Program-made: the position numbers and the translations under genes | Notes under the pieces: model-generated | The model's input: the letters and a program-made list of their open reading frames with translations, nothing else | The model's database searches: none | Told to the model about the DNA's origin: nothing | Part shown: positions 7,067 to 13,053 of the stretch, piece by piece | Numbering within the stretch: position 1 is the stretch's first letter | Layout of the letters: each line of letters begins with the position of its first letter | Assembly: GCA_003510345.1 (NCBI GenBank) | Contig: DOMW01000195.1 | Span: forward strand, 572-13,809 | Length of the DNA: 13,238 bases | DNA from: Clostridiales bacterium | Lineage (GTDB): Bacteria; Bacillota; Clostridia; Christensenellales; Christensenellaceae | Direction of reading: 5' to 3'

Positions 7067-8719
7067 ATGGCATATAAATCACTTTACCGCGTGTACAGGC
7101 CGGCGGTGTTCGGCGATGTGTACGGGCAGCGGCATATCACGGATATATTGAAAAAACAGGTGGAGGCGGACAAGCCGTCCCACGCATATTTGTTCTGCGG
7201 GCCGCGCGGAACGGGCAAGACGAGCACGGCAAAGATATTTGCGCAAGCGTTAAACTGCCTGCACCCAAAGGACGGTGACCCCTGCCGCCAATGCGAAGTG
7301 TGCGGGGAAGTGGAAAAAGACGCGTTTGTGGATATTGTGGAGATCGACGCGGCCTCGAACAACGGGGTGGACAATGTGCGCGACATCCGGGAAAAGGTGT
7401 CGCTTTTGCCCGCGCAGGGAAAGTACAAGGTATATATCATAGATGAAGTGCACATGCTTTCGGCGGGCGCTTTTAACGCGCTGTTAAAGACGTTGGAAGA
7501 GCCGCCGCCCCACGCGGTGTTTATTCTCGCGACGACGGAACTGCGCAAGGTGCCCGCGACAATACTCTCGCGCTGCCAGCGGTATGATTTCAAGCGCATA
7601 ACCGAGGCGGATATCGTGGCGCGGCTTGCGTTTGTGGCGCAAGAGCAGGGGGTAGAGTATGAGGAGGAAGCGCTCAAGCTGATTGCGGCGCAGGCGGAGG
7701 GCGCGATGCGCGACGCGCTTTCCATTATGGATCAATGTATCTCCGGCGGCGGCGCGCTGACGAAAGAAGCGGTGTTTAAGGCCGTGGGCATCGCGGACGC
7801 GGAGGAGACAGGGCAGCTTGCGCAGGCGGTGCTGGAGGAAAACCCGGGGCAAGCGCTTTCGCTGCTAAAGCATATGCTTGCGGAAGGCGTTTCCCCGAAC
7901 AATATATTGCGGGATACCATCGTTGCGCTTTCGGAAGAATTGACAAAAAACGCGCGCGACCCGTACAAGTGCGCGAATACACTGCGCAGCCTGGAAGCGT
8001 TGATCGGCGCGCAAACCAATATGCGCTACGCGGGCGTGCCAAACGCGGTGCTTTGCGCCGCTATTGTGCGGGCGGCATGCAACACAACGGATATGGATAC
8101 GGAGGATGTGGAGCTGCGGCTTAAAAAGCTGGAGATGCGGGTGGACAAGCTGGCGCGGGGCAATGTAGCGCCGTCACGGGACGGCGGGCACAAGCCGCTT
8201 GTGGAAAAACAGCGGGAAACCCAGGAGGCGGCGCTTGCGCGGGAAGAACCCCGCGTGGAAGCGCGGCATAGCGGGCAAGCGAAGCAACCCCTGGAGCAGC
8301 CCGGCGTGCGGCAGCCGCAAGGCGAGCGAAAAGAGGGCGGTGAACCTAGTGTTCAAGCCGGGGAGGGCGCGTTTTCAAGTGAAGAACTGGACGCCGCGCT
8401 TAAAAAACTGAAGGATGGCATTTTGCACCGCAACATGGTGCTGTACCCGGCGGTGGACGCGGTGAAAGCGCTTTCTGTGCGCGGCGGCAGGCTGGTGCTG
8501 CATGTGGAGGAAGCGGATGAATTGATGGCGCATATGCTGGCAAATGAGACGAGCGCGGACGATGTGCGGCCTGTGGTAAGCGAGGTTTTCGGCAGGGAGA
8601 TGGCGATCGCGTTTGCCCGGGCGGAAAGTGTGCCACAGGGGAAGGAAACCGGCGCGGTAAGCGAGGTGGCGGAGGAACTAATCGGCGTGTTTGGCGCGGA
8701 AAATGTGGAAATAAAATAG
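7067..8719 (+). CDS. dnaX: DNA polymerase III subunit gamma/tau
   Basis: DnaX is the ATPase of the clamp loader that places the sliding clamp on DNA and, as tau, holds the replicase together. The 550-residue product shows an AAA+ domain with Walker A GPRGTGKTS (45-53), four zinc-binding cysteines (64, 73, 76, 79), Walker B IIDEVH (124-129) and the arginine-finger SRC motif (168-170). A clamp-loader collar domain extends to about 360. A low-complexity charged linker (about 365-435) precedes a C-terminal domain (about 436-550) of the Firmicute tau type. The start is ATG preceded by GAAAGAAAGGG. It is followed 24 bases later by ybaB and then recR, the classic conserved order. A slippery-looking A-AAA-AAC at 7945-7951 is not followed by an early stop in the -1 frame, so a gamma product is not supported. 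Confidence 0.97.
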   Translation: MAYKSLYRVYRPAVFGDVYGQRHITDILKKQVEADKPSHAYLFCGPRGTGKTSTAKIFAQALNCLHPKDGDPCRQCEVCGEVEKDAFVDIVEIDAASNNGVDNVRDIREKVSLLPAQGKYKVYIIDEVHMLSAGAFNALLKTLEEPPPHAVFILATTELRKVPATILSRCQRYDFKRITEADIVARLAFVAQEQGVEYEEEALKLIAAQAEGAMRDALSIMDQCISGGGALTKEAVFKAVGIADAEETGQLAQAVLEENPGQALSLLKHMLAEGVSPNNILRDTIVALSEELTKNARDPYKCANTLRSLEALIGAQTNMRYAGVPNAVLCAAIVRAACNTTDMDTEDVELRLKKLEMRVDKLARGNVAPSRDGGHKPLVEKQRETQEAALAREEPRVEARHSGQAKQPLEQPGVRQPQGERKEGGEPSVQAGEGAFSSEELDAALKKLKDGILHRNMVLYPAVDAVKALSVRGGRLVLHVEEADELMAHMLANETSADDVRPVVSEVFGREMAIAFARAESVPQGKETGAVSEVAEELIGVFGAENVEIK

Positions 8720-8743
8720 TGATAATCGCAAAGGAGAAGTACA

Positions 8744-9082
8744 ATGGCAAAAGGCGGATTTCCCGGCGGCGGGATGAACATGCAGAATATGATGAAGCAG
8801 GCGCAGCAGATGCAGCAAAAGATGCAGCAGATGCAGCAGGAGCTTGAAGAACGCGAGGTGGAAGCGACCGCGGGCGGCGGCGTGGTGAAGGTTGTGGCGA
8901 CGGGCGGCAAGGTCGTAAAGAGCATCGAAATAAAGGAAGAGGCTGTGGACCCGGACGATGTGGAAATGCTGCAAGACCTCATTATCGCGGCGGTGAACGA
9001 AGCGCTCACCAAAGCGGACGAGATGGTGCAGGGCGAAATGTCTAAGATCACGGGCGGTATGAACCTCGGCGGGTTGTTCTAA
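8744..9082 (+). CDS. ybaB: Nucleoid-associated protein, YbaB/EbfC family
   Basis: A 112-residue DNA-binding protein that forms tweezer-like dimers and coats the nucleoid, often encoded between dnaX and recR as here. The N-terminal helix is a Gln/Met-rich coiled segment (about residues 13-38, repeated QQMQ units). The conserved core follows: VEATAGGGVVKVVATGGKVV at about 39-58, then DPDDVEMLQDLIIAAVNEAL. Length fits the family (about 100-115). A Gly-rich head (GGFPGGGMN) and Gly-rich tail (GGMNLGGLF) are typical of Firmicute members. AAGGAG sits seven bases before the ATG. The recR start follows six bases after the stop. Confidence 0.95.
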   Translation: MAKGGFPGGGMNMQNMMKQAQQMQQKMQQMQQELEEREVEATAGGGVVKVVATGGKVVKSIEIKEEAVDPDDVEMLQDLIIAAVNEALTKADEMVQGEMSKITGGMNLGGLF

Positions 9083-9088
9083 AGCGCG

Positions 9089-9682
9089 ATGGAGCAGATG
9101 GAGTATTTGCAGCGGCTGGTGGCGCAGTTTGCACGGCTGCCGGGCATCGGCACAAAAACAGCGCAGCGGCTGGCCTATCATGTGATCAACATGCCGCCGG
9201 AGGATGTGAAGCAGTTTGCGCGCGATATGTTTGACGCGCGCAGTAAAGTGCGGTATTGCGCGGTGTGCGGCAACCTTTCCGAACAGGAGCTGTGTGAAGT
9301 GTGCGCCGACCCAAAGCGGGACGCTTCGGTGATTTGCGTGGTAAGGGACGCGCGGGATGTGCACGCCATCGAGAAAACGCATGAGTACCGCGGGCTGTAC
9401 CATGTGCTGGGCGGCACGATCTCGCCGCTTGAGGGAACCGGCCCGGACGACATAGCCATCCATTCGCTTCTGAAAAGGCTGGAAGGCGATGTGCGTGAAG
9501 TGATTCTCGCGACAAACCCGGATGTGCAGGGAGAGGCGACGGCAGCGTATATCGCAAGGTTGATCGCGCCGCTCGGGCTTGTTGTGACGCGCATTGCGCA
9601 CGGTGTGCCGGTGGGCGCGGAACTGGAATACGCGGACGAGGTCACGCTTGCGAAAGCGATCGAAGGACGCAGGCAGATGTGA
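9089..9682 (+). CDS. recR: Recombination mediator protein RecR
   Basis: RecR works with RecO (and RecF) to load RecA onto SSB-coated single-stranded DNA at gaps. The 197-residue product has all expected parts: a helix-hairpin-helix segment with LPGIGTKTAQRLAYH (17-31), a zinc finger with cysteines 57, 60, 69 and 72, and a Toprim domain from about 80 (VICVVRDARDVHAIE, then LGGTISPLEGTGPDDI). The C-terminal part includes ATNPDVQGEATAAYIARL. Length equals the usual 198 or so. Two starts are possible: ATG at 9089, lacking a clear ribosome binding site and probably coupled to ybaB termination, or ATG at 9098 (residue 4), with GGAG three bases upstream. Family members commonly begin close to MEYL, which slightly favours the second. 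Confidence 0.97.
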   Translation: MEQMEYLQRLVAQFARLPGIGTKTAQRLAYHVINMPPEDVKQFARDMFDARSKVRYCAVCGNLSEQELCEVCADPKRDASVICVVRDARDVHAIEKTHEYRGLYHVLGGTISPLEGTGPDDIAIHSLLKRLEGDVREVILATNPDVQGEATAAYIARLIAPLGLVVTRIAHGVPVGAELEYADEVTLAKAIEGRRQM

Positions 9683-9689
9683 GCGAGCA

Positions 9690-10256
9690 ATGAAATACCT
9701 AACGATAAAAGAGCTTTATAATGAAGTGATGGCCTGCGAAAAATGCAGGCTTTCCAAAAATCGCAGTTCGGTCGTGTTTGGCGAGGGGAATGTCCATGCG
9801 GATATTCTTTTTATTGGCGAAGGGCCGGGCGCGCGCGAGGATGAAACGGGCCGCCCGTTCGTGGGCCCGGCGGGGCAGTTGCTTGATAAAATGCTCTCGG
9901 AGATCGGCCTTGTGCGGCAGGATGTGTACATTGCCAATGTGGTGAAATGCAGGCCGCCGGCAAACCGCGACCCACAGCCGGACGAGCGGGCGTGTTGCAT
10001 CGGGTACCTTAGGGCGCAGGTGGCATTTATCAAACCCAAAGTGATCGTGTGCCTGGGAAGGATAGCGGCAGGGGTGATTTTGGGGCGGGAGGTACGCATG
10101 ATGAAGGAGCACGGCGTGCCTGTCCATGTGAAAAACTTTACCATACTGCCCACGTTCCACCCGGCGGCGCTGTTGCACAACCCGGGCCATGCGGAAGACG
10201 CGAAAAAAGATTTTCAGGTCATCGCGGATATTGTTAGGGGAACGGCACATGCTTGA
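9690..10256 (+). CDS. Family 4 (Fe-S) uracil-DNA glycosylase
   Basis: This enzyme removes uracil from DNA by cutting the N-glycosidic bond, the first step of base excision repair. The 188-residue product shows the four cysteines expected to hold the 4Fe-4S cluster of type 4 enzymes: Cys16 and Cys19 (CEKC), Cys87 (VVKCRPP) and Cys103. The water-activating motif GEGPGARED is at 43-51, followed by GRPFVGPAGQLLD, and the DNA-intercalation motif HPAALL is at 157-162. Longer upstream starts read into recR; the ATG at 9690 was chosen because it lies seven bases after the recR stop and begins with the conserved helix before CEKC. The next gene overlaps its last eight bases. Confidence 0.93.
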   Translation: MKYLTIKELYNEVMACEKCRLSKNRSSVVFGEGNVHADILFIGEGPGAREDETGRPFVGPAGQLLDKMLSEIGLVRQDVYIANVVKCRPPANRDPQPDERACCIGYLRAQVAFIKPKVIVCLGRIAAGVILGREVRMMKEHGVPVHVKNFTILPTFHPAALLHNPGHAEDAKKDFQVIADIVRGTAHA

Positions 10257-10851
10257 AGCGCTGTATGACAGGATGGAAAAATTCTATGATGGGGAGCTGG
10301 TGCTTGGCGAGGGGCCGAAGAACGCCGCGATCCTTTTGATAGGCGAAGCGCCGGGCAAGGACGAGGTGCGCGAAAAGCGCCCGTTTTGCGGCAAGGCTGG
10401 GAAAAACCTCGACGCGTTTCTTCAAGCGATTCACATGGAGCGGCAGGATATCTACATTACAAATGTGTGCAAATTCCGCCCATTTAAGGTGAGCGAAAAG
10501 GGGACGGTTTCAAACAGGCCGCCTAAAAAATGTGAAGTGCGGCAGGCACTGCCTTTTTTATATGAAGAGATCGGGCTGATTGCGCCGCGGTTGATTGTGA
10601 CGCTGGGCAACACGCCGCTTCGTGCGTGCTGTGGCGCGTTTGAAAAGAACATAGGGGAGATGCACGGCAGAGTTGTTAACGTGGCGATAGCGGAAAGGGA
10701 ATACCCGCTTTTTGCGTTGTATCATCCGGCAAGTGTTATATATAATAGGAGTTTGAACGCGGTTTACGAAGATGATTTGCGGCAGCTCGCGCAGTATGTG
10801 GCGGGTATGGGGAATGGAAATCATCCACCGCGAAACGGACACCGGCTGTGA
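10249..10851 (+). CDS. Uracil-DNA glycosylase-like paralog lacking the N-terminal cysteine pair
   Basis: A second glycosylase-fold protein of 200 residues. It keeps GEAPGKDE (32-39), RPFCGKAGKNLD, a TNVCKFRP strand (71-78), VTLGNTPL and the HPASVIYNRSL motif from 159. The CxxC at the N-terminus of its neighbour is absent: the segment before GEAPG contains no cysteine. Of the later cluster ligands Cys74 and Cys95 might correspond, but their spacing is 21 rather than 16. A 4Fe-4S cluster is therefore doubtful. Similar cluster-less relatives with an NRPP segment occur in Clostridia (recollection). It may act on uracil or another damaged base. ATG at 10249 follows AGGGGAACGGC and overlaps the previous stop, so the pair is translationally coupled. 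Confidence 0.85.
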   Translation: MLEALYDRMEKFYDGELVLGEGPKNAAILLIGEAPGKDEVREKRPFCGKAGKNLDAFLQAIHMERQDIYITNVCKFRPFKVSEKGTVSNRPPKKCEVRQALPFLYEEIGLIAPRLIVTLGNTPLRACCGAFEKNIGEMHGRVVNVAIAEREYPLFALYHPASVIYNRSLNAVYEDDLRQLAQYVAGMGNGNHPPRNGHRL

Positions 10852-10909
10852 AATCGGATTTGAAAAAATCGCCGATTGTTGGGACATAGAAAAAACATAC
10901 GGAAACTGA
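10814..10909 (+). CDS. Possible small ORF overlapping the glycosylase end
   Basis: A 31-codon frame, offset by one from the preceding gene, reads MEIIHRETDTGCEIGFEKIA and ends DCWDIEKTYGN. Its composition (acidic, two Cys, one Trp, few rare residues) looks more like protein than most out-of-frame readings, and it continues 58 bases past the glycosylase stop. A GGGG run lies only three bases before the ATG, so initiation would be weak or coupled. It may be a genuine small protein, the 5' end of a gene cut short, or chance. I do not recognise it. Confidence 0.3.
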   Translation: MEIIHRETDTGCEIGFEKIADCWDIEKTYGN

Positions 10910-10974
10910 AAAAATGCCCGGATGATACTGTCGGGTGATACTGCCGTGCCACAGGTGCTTAGGTAAGCGCTGAT
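10910..10974. other. Intergenic tail of the plus-strand operon
   Basis: No intrinsic terminator with a T-tract was found after the operon. Weak dyads occur: AATCGG (10852-10857) with CCGATT (10872-10877), inside the small ORF, and CCCG/CGGG around 10917-10935. Transcription may continue into the fold-back element that follows, where hairpins are strong. Confidence 0.3.
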
Positions 10975-10976
10975 TA
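10959..10976. repeat. Copy 1 of an IS-end-like motif
   Basis: TTAGGTAAGCGCTGATTA matches 16 of 18 bases of CTAGGTAACCGCTGATTA at 12921-12938, which lies about 115 bp beyond the end of the transposase remnant. Both begin with YTAG, the kind of target used by IS5-family elements. This copy abuts the fold-back element at 10975 and has no transposase beside it, so it may be a solo end or a relic. Confidence 0.45.
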
Positions 10977-11136
10977 GAGCAAATTAACTTAGCGTCGGGT
11001 AATTAGGTTTGAGCAAAATTGGTTTCAGGCAAGGCGCGCAAATGCAGGCATATCGGCACATATGGCAAGTTTGCGCAACGCGGCATGAAGCCAATTTTGC
11101 CAAAGATGATTCCCTATGTTAAGTTAATTTGCTCTA
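10975..11136. mobile_element. Fold-back (MITE-like) element inserted in a stop codon
   Basis: The ends are a perfect 17-bp inverted repeat: TAGAGCAAATTAACTTA at 10975-10991 and its complement at 11120-11136. Further matching arms lie inside: GCAAAATTGG 11013-11022 with 11091-11100, GCGCAAA 11036-11042 with TTTGCGC 11070-11076, and a CATAT/ATATG core. The whole element can therefore fold into one long imperfect hairpin. It has no coding capacity. TA at both outer edges (10975-10976, 11135-11136) fits a TA target duplication, as made by IS630/Tc1-type transposases, leaving a 158-bp element. Its right end supplies the stop codon of the convergent M24 gene. Confidence 0.7.
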
Positions 11137-12495
11137 AAACCCTTCCCCCACAAGATACTGCACATTCAGCGGCAGTTTGTTGAAGATGCGCACATCCCCG
11201 CCAAGCTTGCCCAGCGTTTTTTCCAATACGATGTACTCCCAGTCCATCACCACATCGTCCCAGCTTTTGTCAAACCCCTGTAAGCCCGCATCCATCATAA
11301 ACGCCATCTTCTGCGGTAATTTGCCCTCGTAATCGTCGGTCAGCGCGCCATAAAATTCCTGGCATTCGGTGTAACCCGTATTGTGCATGGTGGCGTAGCC
11401 CTTGAGGCGCGCAAAATTTTCGATGGGCTTTCCGTCCACGCCCTTGAATTCTCCGGCGCGCGCGTTGTAATACGCGATCATTGCCCGTTCATGTTCGCTG
11501 CCGTCAAGCTTTTTTTCCACGATTTCTTTGAATTGATCCACGGAGTACGTGAACGCGTCCTCGAGGAAAGTCATGTTCTTCTTGTATTCCGCGGTAAGCC
11601 CGCTTTCATCCTTTACGCACTGTACGGACATGCGGGTGGAGCCGGCAAGCCCGTCGCGTTTTGCGCCCGCGCCGATGTGAACGATGTCGCCCTCCTGTAT
11701 TACGCGGTTGGAAGCTTTGCCCACGAGCGTCCAGTTGTTCCTGCCGGATGTCACCATCGTGGGATACGCCAACTCTTCCACACCCAGTTCATGCGCGATA
11801 AGCGCGCCCCACGCGGCAACCTGTGTCTCGTACATGCCGGGAGAAAGTACACGGAGCATTCCCTCCAGCATCACATCGGTCACGAGCGATGCTTCCTCAC
11901 AAAGCTTCAGTTCCAGTTCGGACTTATTATATTTGATCGCGTAATACTCTTTTGAAAGATCCTTCACATTGCCCGCGCCCACATAGGCCGACACCATATT
12001 ATATAAACTGAGCGGCAGTACGGCGCGCGTCGTGAGTAAGGCGATATTTGCCGGTTTGCCGCCGCAAGCGGCCTCGATCGCTTCGTGCGGGTGGAGGATC
12101 CCTTTCGGGTAAGCATCGCCGTAATCCGCCTTGAAAATATCGGTGCGGAATATTTTGGCGTTTGCGCGCTTGCTGAACTGCTCGCAGACAATGCCGCTCT
12201 CAAGCCCCGCCAAAAATACAAACCCGTCTTTGCCTATCACGCCCGCGATCGGTTCCACGATGATATTGTTGTTACCGCCCAGATAGGGCACGTCGCCGCA
12301 GTAATGTTCATCCGAATAGACGACGCCACAATCAAACCCTTCCCTTTGCAGCATAGCCCACACATTTTTTTGCCGCCTTGCAAATTCTTCGGGCGGCAGC
12401 CGGTATTCCTTATCAAAAGAAGGGGCAGCGCTGAGCACGCTTTCAACAATCTGTGCCTGTTTCCGCCATTTTGCAGATTGAAACATTTTCATCAC
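11134..12495 (-). CDS. M24-family (creatinase/prolidase fold) protein with eroded metal site
   Basis: The protein has two parts: a creatinase-type N-terminal domain (about 30-185, with FDCGVVYSDEHYCGDVPYLGG) and a pita-bread M24 domain (about 190-440). M24 peptidases need five metal ligands (Asp, Asp, His, Glu, Glu). Here the first Asp region reads GDIVHIGAGAKRDGLAGSTR (269-288), with His-Ile-Gly where Asp-x-Gly is usual and no Asp before the TR pair. The first Glu region reads MMDAGLQ (400-406) where EPG is usual. His371 in MHNTGYTECQEF and Glu420/Glu425 remain. This suggests a metal-independent, creatinase-like hydrolase or a pseudoenzyme. The longest frame starts with GTG at 12495. ATG at 12486 (450 residues) is preferred because AGGATGTGA is five bases upstream. 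The last codon TAG comes from the adjoining fold-back element. Confidence 0.85.
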   Translation of the reverse strand: MMKMFQSAKWRKQAQIVESVLSAAPSFDKEYRLPPEEFARRQKNVWAMLQREGFDCGVVYSDEHYCGDVPYLGGNNNIIVEPIAGVIGKDGFVFLAGLESGIVCEQFSKRANAKIFRTDIFKADYGDAYPKGILHPHEAIEAACGGKPANIALLTTRAVLPLSLYNMVSAYVGAGNVKDLSKEYYAIKYNKSELELKLCEEASLVTDVMLEGMLRVLSPGMYETQVAAWGALIAHELGVEELAYPTMVTSGRNNWTLVGKASNRVIQEGDIVHIGAGAKRDGLAGSTRMSVQCVKDESGLTAEYKKNMTFLEDAFTYSVDQFKEIVEKKLDGSEHERAMIAYYNARAGEFKGVDGKPIENFARLKGYATMHNTGYTECQEFYGALTDDYEGKLPQKMAFMMDAGLQGFDKSWDDVVMDWEYIVLEKTLGKLGGDVRIFNKLPLNVQYLVGEGF

Positions 12496-12536
12496 ATCCT
12501 TTATAAATTGTGTAGAATCATGGCAATTGGAGCAGT

Positions 12537-12567
12537 GGTATACATTTAAGTATACTCAGGCTGTCAA
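12537..12567 (-). promoter_or_regulatory. Leftward promoter overlapped by a dyad
   Basis: On the minus strand a perfect TTGACA (12567-12562) is followed by N6, GTATAC, N6, GTATAC. The -10 would be TATACC (12542-12537, spacing 19), GTATAC (18) or TGTATA (17). It faces the M24 gene with a leader of about 40 bases. The dyad 12538-12556 covers the spacer and -10, as expected for a repressor operator. The -35 lies inside the tip of the 128-bp fold-back element, so this may be a hybrid promoter. Confidence 0.5.
12538..12556. promoter_or_regulatory. Candidate operator, copy A
   Basis: GTATACATTTAAGTATACT, a dyad of two GTATAC half-sites separated by six bases. An identical 19-bp copy lies at 12733-12751. 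Symmetry, A/T-rich centre and overlap with a promoter suggest a binding site for a dimeric regulator; the regulator is not in the window. Confidence 0.55.
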
Positions 12568-12684
12568 TAAAGGCACGACATCTGCGGCATCATCGCATAA
12601 CCACGCGACCTCGGCGAATCGGTTATTCTGTCTCGCCCGCGTGGTTATGTGATTCCTTGCACCTGGACCTTTCTTGACAGCCTG
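12557..12684. mobile_element. 128-bp fold-back element (MITE- or REP-like)
   Basis: The ends CAGGCTGTCAATAAAGG (12557-12573) and CCTTTCTTGACAGCCTG (12668-12684) are inverted repeats matching 16 of 17 bases. An inner perfect 12-bp pair, CATAACCACGCG (12596-12607) with CGCGTGGTTATG (12638-12649), encloses a 30-base loop. No coding capacity. Each tip carries an outward TTGACA (12567-12562 and 12674-12679), so insertion can donate a -35 hexamer to flanking DNA. Confidence 0.65.
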
Positions 12685-12687
12685 CGC

Positions 12688-12730
12688 AGAGTATCAAATT
12701 TTTACTGTATTTTAGGTTTTTTGACACTCT
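12688..12730. repeat. AT-rich imperfect hairpin
   Basis: AGAGTATCAAA (12688-12698) pairs with TTTGACACTCT (12720-12730) except for one central base, around a T-rich loop. It lies between the fold-back element and operator copy B. It contains the TTGACA used by the rightward promoter. Confidence 0.5.
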
Positions 12731-12751
12731 AAGTATACATTTAAGTATACT
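12721..12751 (+). promoter_or_regulatory. Rightward promoter overlapped by a dyad
   Basis: TTGACA (12721-12726), then N6, GTATAC, N6, GTATAC and T. The best -10 is TATACT (12746-12751) at spacing 19, or GTATAC at 18. The geometry is identical to the leftward promoter at 12567-12537, in the opposite orientation. No intact gene lies downstream before the transposase remnant, so its original target may have been lost. Confidence 0.45.
12733..12751. promoter_or_regulatory. Candidate operator, copy B
   Basis: Exact 19-bp direct repeat of the dyad at 12538-12556, offset by 195 bp. Two identical sites at this distance could allow looping by one regulator, with the fold-back element in the loop. Confidence 0.55.
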
Positions 12752-12759
12752 GCGTTCCC

Positions 12760-12786
12760 GGGAGGGGCGCAAGGGGTTTGGGCGGG
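12760..12786 (+). other. G-quadruplex motif
   Basis: Five runs of three or four G (12760-12762, 12764-12767, 12773-12776, 12780-12782, 12784-12786) are separated by loops of 1, 5, 3 and 1 bases. This satisfies the usual G-quadruplex pattern on the plus strand. It starts a few bases after the rightward promoter, so it would form at the very 5' end of that transcript. Confidence 0.55.
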
Positions 12787-12920
12787 AATACTATCCACTG
12801 TAAAATGATATGTGAAAATATAGTCTTTCTATACCATTTCCAACTGAAGCCGCTCCCCGCAGCAGCGTTGCGGAGAATTTGACCCAAAGGGATTAAAGTA
12901 TGCGGCTTAGGGGCAAGCCC
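12787..12920. other. Gene-free spacer with dyads
   Basis: No gene is seen; the only ATG-led frame (12804, 24 codons) has no ribosome binding site. AAGCCGC (12847-12853) pairs at distance with GCGGCTT (12902-12908). A tight hairpin AGGGGC-AA-GCCCCT follows at 12909-12922, directly against the presumed IS end. Confidence 0.4.
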
Positions 12921-12943
12921 CTAGGTAACCGCTGATTAAAAGC
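12921..12943. repeat. Probable IS end, copy 2 of the shared motif
   Basis: CTAG followed by GTAACCGCTGATTA, matching 10959-10976 in 16 of 18 bases. It lies 111 bp beyond the transposase stop. CTAG fits the YTAR target of IS5-type elements. The other end of the element is outside the window, so the boundary is inferred. Confidence 0.45.
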
Positions 12944-13053
12944 CATTTTACTAACCCATCCATCCCCCAAACGCCACAGAGACAGGGGGATAGAGGTTGA
13001 GCATCTGGCCTGACGCTATGAAAACATACCGGGGCAATACACGTATTCATGCT

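Noticed and set aside
7945..7951. Slippery heptamer A-AAA-AAC in dnaX as a possible gamma frameshift site
   Set aside because: It lies inside the collar domain, and the -1 frame stays open for over 50 codons, unlike the immediate stop that follows known dnaX frameshift sites.
8678..9601. 307-codon minus-strand frame across ybaB and recR
   Set aside because: Shadow of two well-supported genes; composition is dominated by His, Leu and Arg.
12538..12751. The two 19-bp repeats as a CRISPR array or as target-site duplications of one insertion
   Set aside because: Only two copies 195 bp apart, with a structured insert between; 19 bp is long for a duplication, and each copy is itself a dyad placed on a promoter, so an operator pair fits better.
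12804..12878. 24-codon ATG frame downstream of the rightward promoter
   Set aside because: No ribosome binding site and no protein-like pattern.
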